A model generated the notes under the pieces. That model saw only the letters and a program-made list of their open reading frames with translations. It made no database searches and was not told where the DNA came from. A DNA stretch of 11,528 nucleotides from JARDZI01 sp041639705 (GTDB taxonomy: Bacteria > Bacillota > Clostridia > Clostridiales > Caloramatoraceae): the NCBI GenBank assembly GCA_041639705.1, contig JBEQBT010000093.1:1-11528 (forward strand), in the 5' to 3' direction. Every line of letters starts with the position of its first letter. Position 1 is the first letter of the stretch. Of this stretch, positions 7,846-11,528 are shown one piece after another. Both the position numbers and the translations under genes were made by a program.

Positions 7846-8091
7846 ATGAATAATAAAGTGTCTGGAAAAAAGCTTATTGGTGCAAAGCAAACCTTAAAGG
7901 CAATAAAAAATGGAACTGCAGCTATTGTGTTTGTAGCAGAAGATGCAGATCAAAAGGTGACAAAGCCAATTGTTGAAGCCTGCTTGCAAGATAATTTAGA
8001 AATTGTCTATATCTCTACTATCAGGGAACTGGGTAAGATGTGTGATATAGATGTAGGTGCAGCGACTGCTTGTTCCGTGAAAGAACAGTAA
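7846..8091 (+). CDS. ybxF: L7Ae-like K-turn RNA-binding protein (YbxF/RplGB family)
   Basis: A small (81 aa) single-domain protein of the L7Ae/L30e family, known in Bacillus subtilis as YbxF (also RplGB), which binds kink-turn RNA and associates with ribosomes. The family signature is visible: the N-terminal GAKQT at 12-16, which sits at the RNA-binding loop; an alternating beta/alpha pattern with VFVAEDAD (28-35); and the C-terminal LGKMCDIDVGAATA (62-75). The family usually has Gly after that Cys (CGI-VGAA); here it is Asp67, a small oddity. The start is set by the SD AGAGGGGG (7833-7840), 5 nt before the ATG. The position between rpoC and rpsL is the classic Firmicute location. There is no signal peptide or membrane segment, so it is cytosolic. 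Its RNA target here is unknown; a feedback site in its own leader is possible but unproven. Confidence 0.93.
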   Translation: MNNKVSGKKLIGAKQTLKAIKNGTAAIVFVAEDADQKVTKPIVEACLQDNLEIVYISTIRELGKMCDIDVGAATACSVKEQ

Positions 8092-8114
8092 ATTTATTCA
8101 TAATTTAATTAGTT

Positions 8115-8144
8115 TTGTCACAAATTATTTAATATCATTATAAG
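8115..8144 (+). promoter_or_regulatory. Possible secondary promoter upstream of rpsL
   Basis: TTGTCA (8115-8120, five of six) and TATAAG (8139-8144, five of six) are separated by 18 nt. Transcription would start near 8151, right at the first base of the main stem of the hairpin at 8146-8200, so the rpsL mRNA would begin with a stable 5' hairpin. The spacer is AT-rich, so a chance match is possible. Confidence 0.35.
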
Positions 8145-8145
8145 C

Positions 8146-8200
8146 GTTATAAAGAATCTATACTCAATATTTAAGTTTGAGTATGATTCTTTCATATAAC
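8146..8200 (+). promoter_or_regulatory. Long hairpin (about 21 bp) upstream of rpsL
   Basis: From the base inward: GTTAT (8146-8150) with ATAAC (8196-8200); a 3-nt bulge (8193-8195); AAAGAATC (8151-8158) with GATTCTTT (8185-8192); a single bulged T (8159); then ATACTCAA (8160-8167) with TTGAGTAT (8177-8184), closed by a 9-nt loop. All pairs are Watson-Crick. The U-rich TTGTTTAGATT (8201-8211) follows and then the rpsL SD, so it could act as a weak attenuator, an RNase processing site, a protective 5' end or a protein-binding site. The sequence does not decide between these. Confidence 0.6.
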
Positions 8201-8229
8201 TTGTTTAGATTGTGGAAGGAGGTGCACAT

Positions 8230-8610
8230 ATGCCAACAATTAACCAGCTAGTAAGAAAAGGTAGGGAAAGAATTGAGGAAAAGTCAAAATCACCTGCATT
8301 AAAGGGAAGCCCTCAAAAAAGAGGAGTATGTACTGTAGTTAAAACTACAACTCCAAAGAAGCCTAACTCAGCTCTTAGAAAAATTGCCAGAGTTAGACTT
8401 GTAAATGGTCTTGAAGTTACAGCATACATCCCTGGAGAAGGACACAACTTACAGGAACACAGCGTTGTTCTTATAAGGGGTGGAAGAGTTAAGGACCTTC
8501 CAGGTTGTAGGTACCACATTATTAGAGGTACACTTGACTGTGCTGGTGTTGCTAACAGAAAGCAGCAGCGATCAAAGTATGGTGCAAAAAGACCAAAGAA
8601 TAAGAAATAA
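8230..8610 (+). CDS. rpsL: 30S ribosomal protein S12
   Basis: S12 sits at the decoding centre of the 30S subunit and controls accuracy. The ATG at 8230 is chosen because an ideal SD, AAGGAGG (8216-8222), lies 7 nt before it. An in-frame GTG at 8212 would place that SD inside the gene. The 126-aa product has the usual length for clostridia. Signatures: MPTINQLVRKGR at the N-terminus, TTTPKKPNSALRK at 39-51, and GHNLQEHSVVLIRGGRVKDL at 71-90. K43 and K88, the main sites of streptomycin-resistance changes, are wild type. D89, the residue methylthiolated by RimO in other bacteria, is present. The C-terminal tail is very basic, as expected for contact with rRNA. Structured spacers of 138-139 nt flank the gene on both sides. 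Confidence 0.98.
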   Translation: MPTINQLVRKGRERIEEKSKSPALKGSPQKRGVCTVVKTTTPKKPNSALRKIARVRLVNGLEVTAYIPGEGHNLQEHSVVLIRGGRVKDLPGCRYHIIRGTLDCAGVANRKQQRSKYGAKRPKNKK

Positions 8611-8623
8611 TAAAATTTAGGTT

Positions 8624-8730
8624 GGTGCTGTGTGCTTGCAATAGAAATTAACTCTTAGAGTTCTATATAGATTGCAATTCCATCAGCACTTTGCGGCTAA
8701 AGGCCGAGTACCTGTGAATTTAATAATTCA
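8624..8730 (+). promoter_or_regulatory. Structured S12-S7 intergenic region, candidate S7 autoregulatory site
   Basis: The spacer folds into three successive elements before the rpsG SD. First, a nested compound stem: GTGCTG (8625-8630) with CAGCAC (8684-8689), plus a G-U pair outside; an internal loop; TTGCAAT (8636-8642) with ATTGCAA (8671-8677); then AACTC (8650-8654) with GAGTT (8658-8662) on a 3-nt loop. Second, CGGC/GCCG (8694-8697 with 8703-8706). Third, TGAATT/AATTCA (8715-8720 with 8725-8730) on a TAAT loop. In E. coli, S7 represses the str operon by binding the S12-S7 spacer; the same position is structured here. S7 binding is inferred from position only. Confidence 0.5.
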
Positions 8731-8749
8731 TGTTAAGGAGGGAAGAAAA

Positions 8750-9220
8750 GTGCCAAGAAAAGGATATGTTCCAAAGAGAGATGTTCTACCAGACCCAATA
8801 TATGGTAACAAGGTTGTAACTAAGCTTATCAACAAAATCATGTGGGATGGAAAAAAAGGTGTAGCTCAAAATGTTTGTTATGAAGCATTTGAGATAATCA
8901 AAGAAAAAACAGGTAAAGATCCACTTGAAGTATTTGAAACTGCCATGAACAATGTTATGCCAGTTCTTGAAGTTAAAGCAAGAAGAATTGGTGGTGCCAC
9001 ATATCAGGTTCCAATAGAAGTTAGACCAGAAAGAAGGCAGACTCTTGGAATCAGATGGATGGTGGACGCTTCAAGAAAACGTGGCGGAAAATACATGAGA
9101 GAAAAGCTAGCAGCTGAGTTAATGGATGCAGCTAACAATATTGGATCCGCTGTTAAGAAAAAAGAAGATATGCACAAGATGGCAGAAGCTAACAGAGCAT
9201 TTGCCCACTATAGATGGTAA
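8750..9220 (+). CDS. rpsG: 30S ribosomal protein S7
   Basis: S7 is a primary 16S rRNA binder that starts assembly of the 30S head and lines the E site. The start is GTG at 8750, 7 nt after the SD AAGGAGGG (8735-8742). It gives the family N-terminus MPRKGYVPKRDVLPDPIYGN and the standard length of 156 aa. The frame stays open upstream to a TTG at 8672, but that stretch lies in the structured spacer and resembles no S7. Visible family blocks are KLINKIMWDGKKGVAQ (about 25-40), RRIGGATYQVPIEVRPERR in the middle, and the C-terminal KKEDMHKMAEANRAFAHYRW. S7 is the known feedback repressor of the str operon in E. coli, which makes the folded spacer before this gene noteworthy. The gene is complete and ends in TAA. 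Confidence 0.98.
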   Translation: MPRKGYVPKRDVLPDPIYGNKVVTKLINKIMWDGKKGVAQNVCYEAFEIIKEKTGKDPLEVFETAMNNVMPVLEVKARRIGGATYQVPIEVRPERRQTLGIRWMVDASRKRGGKYMREKLAAELMDAANNIGSAVKKKEDMHKMAEANRAFAHYRW

Positions 9221-9287
9221 TAATAAAATAAATGGCATTACTACCCTGAATGCACATTGCATTTAGGGTAGGCGCCTTATTTTGTTA
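9221..9287 (+). terminator. Terminator-like hairpin (about 27 bp) between rpsG and fusA
   Basis: The apical stem is 13 bp, CTACCCTGAATGC (9241-9253) with GCATTTAGGGTAG (9259-9271), including one G-U pair, on a 5-nt loop. Below an internal loop (ATTA/GC) comes GGC/GCC (9234-9236 with 9274-9276). The 3' arm runs straight into the U-rich TTATTTTGTT (9277-9286), which can also pair with the A-rich 9221-9231. GC-containing stem plus U-tract is an intrinsic terminator layout; the A-tract on the other side means it could also work on the reverse strand. fusA has no obvious promoter of its own, so it probably acts as a partial attenuator or processing signal. Confidence 0.65.
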
Positions 9288-9290
9288 AAA

Positions 9291-9308
9291 AAAATTGAGC
9301 TCAATTTT
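9291..9308. repeat. Perfect 18-bp palindrome upstream of fusA
   Basis: AAAATTGAGCTCAATTTT reads identically on both strands with no spacer. As RNA it could form a 7-bp AU-rich hairpin with an AGCU loop. It lies 4 nt after the terminator-like hairpin and 18 nt before the fusA SD. The half-site TTGAGC recurs at 9307-9312. It could be an operator for a dimeric DNA-binding protein, an extra RNA hairpin, or chance in AT-rich DNA. Confidence 0.55.
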
Positions 9309-9342
9309 GAGCAAACCACAAGCAGAAGGGAGGAGACAAAAA

Positions 9343-11418
9343 GTGCCTAGGCAATTTCCGTTAGAAAAAGTAAGAAATATTGGAATTATGGCACATATAG
9401 ACGCTGGTAAGACTACTACTACTGAGCGTATATTGTTTTACACAGGTAAAACACACAAATTAGGCGAAGTACATGATGGAGCAGCCACAATGGACTGGAT
9501 GGTGCAAGAGCAAGAAAGAGGAATCACAATTACATCTGCAGCAACAACAGCACAGTGGAAGGGTCATACTATAAACATCATAGACACGCCGGGGCACGTA
9601 GACTTCACAGTTGAGGTTGAAAGATCACTTAGAGTACTTGACGGAGCAGTTGCAGTATTCTGCGCTAAGGGTGGTGTTGAGCCACAATCAGAAACTGTGT
9701 GGAGACAGGCAGACAAGTATTCAGTTCCTAGAATAGCATTTGTTAATAAAATGGATATTATGGGAGCAGATTTTTTCCGTGTAGTTAAGATGTTAAAGGA
9801 TAGGCTTGGTGCTAATGCAGTACCAATTCAGCTTCCTATAGGTAAGGAAGAAAACTTTTTAGGTATTGTTGATCTAGTACAGAACAAGGCTTATATATAT
9901 ACTGATGATCTTGGTACTCATGCAGATAAAACTGATATACCAGTTGATTTGAAGGATTTAGCTTCAGAGTATAGATTAGCTTTAATTGAAGCTGTTGCAG
10001 AGACAGATGAAGAATTGACAATGAAATATCTTGAAGGTGAAGATTTTACTGAAGAAGAAATTAAAAGAGCTTTAAGAAAGGCAACAATTGCTGGAGAAAT
10101 AGTACCAGTATGTTGTGGGTCTTCATATAAGAATAAAGGTGTTCAGCCTCTTCTTGACAATGTTGTTGAGTATATGCCGTCACCACTAGATATTCCAGCT
10201 ATGAAGGGTACTGATATGGATACTCATGCTGAAATCATAAGACATCCAAGTGATGATGAGCCATTTGCTGCACTTGCATTTAAAATAATGGTAGATCCAT
10301 TCGTTGGAAAGCTTGCATTTACAAGAGTTTATTCAGGAGTTTTAGCTTCTGGTTCTTATGCTCTAAATTCATCAAAGAATAAGAGAGAAAGAATTAGTAG
10401 AATAGTTAAAATGCATGCCAACCATAGAGAAGATGCTGATGAAGTAAGAACAGGTGATATAGTTGCTCTTGTTGGTTTAAAGGATACTACAACAGGGGAT
10501 ACACTATGTGACCCAGATAATCCTATAGTACTTGAAAGAATGGAATTTCCAGAGACAGTTATATCAGTTGCTATTGAACCAAAAACTAAAGCAGGACAGG
10601 AAAAAATGGGTATTGCACTTTCAAAGCTAGCTGAAGAAGATCCAACATTTAAAACATATACTGACCATGAAACAGGTCAAACAATTATTGCTGGAATGGG
10701 TGAACTTCATTTGGAAATAATTGTTGATAGACTTCAAAGAGAGTTCAAGGTTGAATGTAATGTTGGTAAGCCTCAGGTTGCATATAAGGAAACTATCAAA
10801 AAGGCTGTAAAGGCTGAAGGTAAGTTTGTAAGGCAGTCTGGTGGTAGAGGACAATATGGACATTGCGTAATTGAACTTATACCACAAGAAAGAGGAAAGG
10901 GATATGAATTCGTTAATAGCACTGTTGGAGGTGCTATTCCAAAGGAATACATTGGACCAATCGATGCAGGCATACGGGAAGCAATGCTAAATGGTATTAT
11001 TGCAGCCTATCCTGTTATTGATTGTAAGGTTAATTTGGTTGACGGTTCATACCATGATGTAGACTCATCTGAAATGGCATTCAAAATCGCAGGATCAATG
11101 GCTTTTAAGAATGCAATGGCTAAGGGTGATCCAGTTCTTCTTGAACCATATATGAAGGTTGAAGTTACAGTCCCAGAAGAATACATGGGAGATGTAATGG
11201 GAGACATTAATTCAAGAAGAGGAAGAATTGAAGGTATGGAAGCAATGAGTGGAGCTCAGGTTATTAGAGCACTAGTACCTTTATCTGAAATGTTTGGATA
11301 TTCAACTGTTTTGCGTTCCAGAACACAGGGCAGAGGAGTTTATACAATGCAAGTAAGCCACTATGAAGATGTACCTAAGAGTGTTCAGGAACAGATAGTA
11401 GGGGCTAGAACAAAATAA
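9343..11418 (+). CDS. fusA: Elongation factor G
   Basis: EF-G is the GTPase that drives translocation and, with RRF, ribosome recycling. The start is GTG at 9343, placed 9 nt after the SD GGGAGGAG (9328-9335). The frame is open further up to a TTG at 9295, but that would put the SD inside the gene. The product is 691 aa, a normal bacterial length. GTPase motifs: G1 AHIDAGKT (17-24), switch I ending in GITITSAATT, G3 DTPGH (81-85), G4 NKMD (135-138), and G5 around GSSYKN (259-264). Domain II-III boundary blocks and domain IV follow, with the tip sequence GSYHDVDSSE containing H571, the residue that enters the decoding site. The C-terminal domain V ends in RSRTQGRGVYTMQVSHYE. tuf follows after 25 nt, so the two factors are co-expressed. 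Nothing is truncated or unusual. Confidence 0.99.
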   Translation: MPRQFPLEKVRNIGIMAHIDAGKTTTTERILFYTGKTHKLGEVHDGAATMDWMVQEQERGITITSAATTAQWKGHTINIIDTPGHVDFTVEVERSLRVLDGAVAVFCAKGGVEPQSETVWRQADKYSVPRIAFVNKMDIMGADFFRVVKMLKDRLGANAVPIQLPIGKEENFLGIVDLVQNKAYIYTDDLGTHADKTDIPVDLKDLASEYRLALIEAVAETDEELTMKYLEGEDFTEEEIKRALRKATIAGEIVPVCCGSSYKNKGVQPLLDNVVEYMPSPLDIPAMKGTDMDTHAEIIRHPSDDEPFAALAFKIMVDPFVGKLAFTRVYSGVLASGSYALNSSKNKRERISRIVKMHANHREDADEVRTGDIVALVGLKDTTTGDTLCDPDNPIVLERMEFPETVISVAIEPKTKAGQEKMGIALSKLAEEDPTFKTYTDHETGQTIIAGMGELHLEIIVDRLQREFKVECNVGKPQVAYKETIKKAVKAEGKFVRQSGGRGQYGHCVIELIPQERGKGYEFVNSTVGGAIPKEYIGPIDAGIREAMLNGIIAAYPVIDCKVNLVDGSYHDVDSSEMAFKIAGSMAFKNAMAKGDPVLLEPYMKVEVTVPEEYMGDVMGDINSRRGRIEGMEAMSGAQVIRALVPLSEMFGYSTVLRSRTQGRGVYTMQVSHYEDVPKSVQEQIVGARTK

Positions 11419-11443
11419 TAAATAGATTTGGAGGAGAAAAAGA

Positions 11444-11528
11444 ATGGCTAAAGCGCATTATTCTAGAACAAAGCCACACGTAAATGTTGGAACAATAGGT
11501 CACGTAGACCATGGTAAGACAACATTAA
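11444..11528 (+). CDS. tuf: Elongation factor Tu, 5' end only
   Basis: The first 28 codons of EF-Tu, the GTPase that brings aminoacyl-tRNA to the ribosome; the gene runs off the window. The SD GGAGGAG (11430-11436) precedes the ATG by about 8 nt. The N-terminus MAKAHYSRTKPHVNVGTIGH leads into the P-loop GHVDHGKT (19-26), which distinguishes EF-Tu from EF-G (AHIDAGKT). Only 25 nt separate it from fusA, with no promoter or hairpin between them, so it belongs to the same transcript. Whether this is the only tuf copy cannot be seen. Confidence 0.96.
   Translation, partial: MAKAHYSRTKPHVNVGTIGHVDHGKTTL

Noticed and set aside
8212..8229. Upstream in-frame GTG start for rpsL
   Set aside because: The ideal SD (8216-8222) lies inside this extension and is correctly spaced for the ATG at 8230, which also gives the conserved S12 N-terminus.
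8672..8749. 26-codon N-terminal extension of rpsG from a TTG
   Set aside because: It lies in the structured spacer, has no SD and resembles no S7; the GTG at 8750 has a good SD and gives the family N-terminus and length.
9257..9330. Separate promoter for fusA (TTGCAT at 9257-9262 or TTGAGC at 9295-9300 as -35)
   Set aside because: No acceptable -10 box at 16-18 nt from either; both are part of the hairpin or palindrome.
9295..9342. 16-codon N-terminal extension of fusA from a TTG
   Set aside because: The fusA SD falls inside it, and it begins within the palindrome; the GTG at 9343 gives the normal EF-G start.
1..11528. Mobile element, CRISPR array, tRNA/rRNA gene, intein or novel accessory system
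   Set aside because: No repeats with spacers, no transposase or integrase frames, no splicing motifs in RpoB/RpoC, and all coding capacity is explained by core transcription and translation genes.

Overview
The window is a housekeeping block: the 3' part of the rpo region joined to the str operon, all on the + strand, in the order rpoB - rpoC - L7Ae-like K-turn protein (ybxF/rplGB) - rpsL (S12) - rpsG (S7) - fusA (EF-G) - tuf (EF-Tu, cut by the window edge). Gene order, strong AT bias, preference for AGA/ATA codons, good Shine-Dalgarno sites, an RpoB/RpoC without the large proteobacterial insertions, and the small L7Ae-like gene between rpoC and rpsL all point to a low-GC Firmicute, most likely class Clostridia (Clostridiaceae-like). 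I cannot name the genus.

Layout. 1-359 is non-coding: the spacer that normally follows rplL, with a good sigma-A type promoter (155-183) and a leader of about 170 nt. rpoB (360-4127) and rpoC (4149-7676) are intact and nearly adjacent; together they encode the catalytic core of RNA polymerase. 7677-7845 holds a second strong promoter and a leader with mutually exclusive hairpins in front of the L7Ae-like gene (7846-8091). rpsL (8230-8610) and rpsG (8750-9220) encode two small-subunit proteins, fusA (9343-11418) the translocase, and tuf (from 11444) the aminoacyl-tRNA carrier. The window therefore joins the transcription core to ribosome decoding and elongation.

The coding content is ordinary and looks functional and wild type. 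The main interest lies in the spacers. All four gaps between rpoC and fusA are long (122-169 nt) and each carries a substantial inverted-repeat structure: a switch-like leader before ybxF, a hairpin of about 21 bp before rpsL, a nested stem system before rpsG at the place where S7 autoregulates the E. coli str operon, and a terminator-like hairpin of about 27 bp before fusA followed by a perfect 18-bp palindrome. fusA-tuf, in contrast, are 25 nt apart with no structure. This suggests layered transcriptional and post-transcriptional tuning of the operon.

I saw no mobile elements, CRISPR arrays, tRNA or rRNA genes, inteins, frameshifts or accessory systems. Pairings were found by eye, without energy calculations or alignments, so the structural proposals are hypotheses. 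Several start codons were set by Shine-Dalgarno position rather than by the longest open frame.
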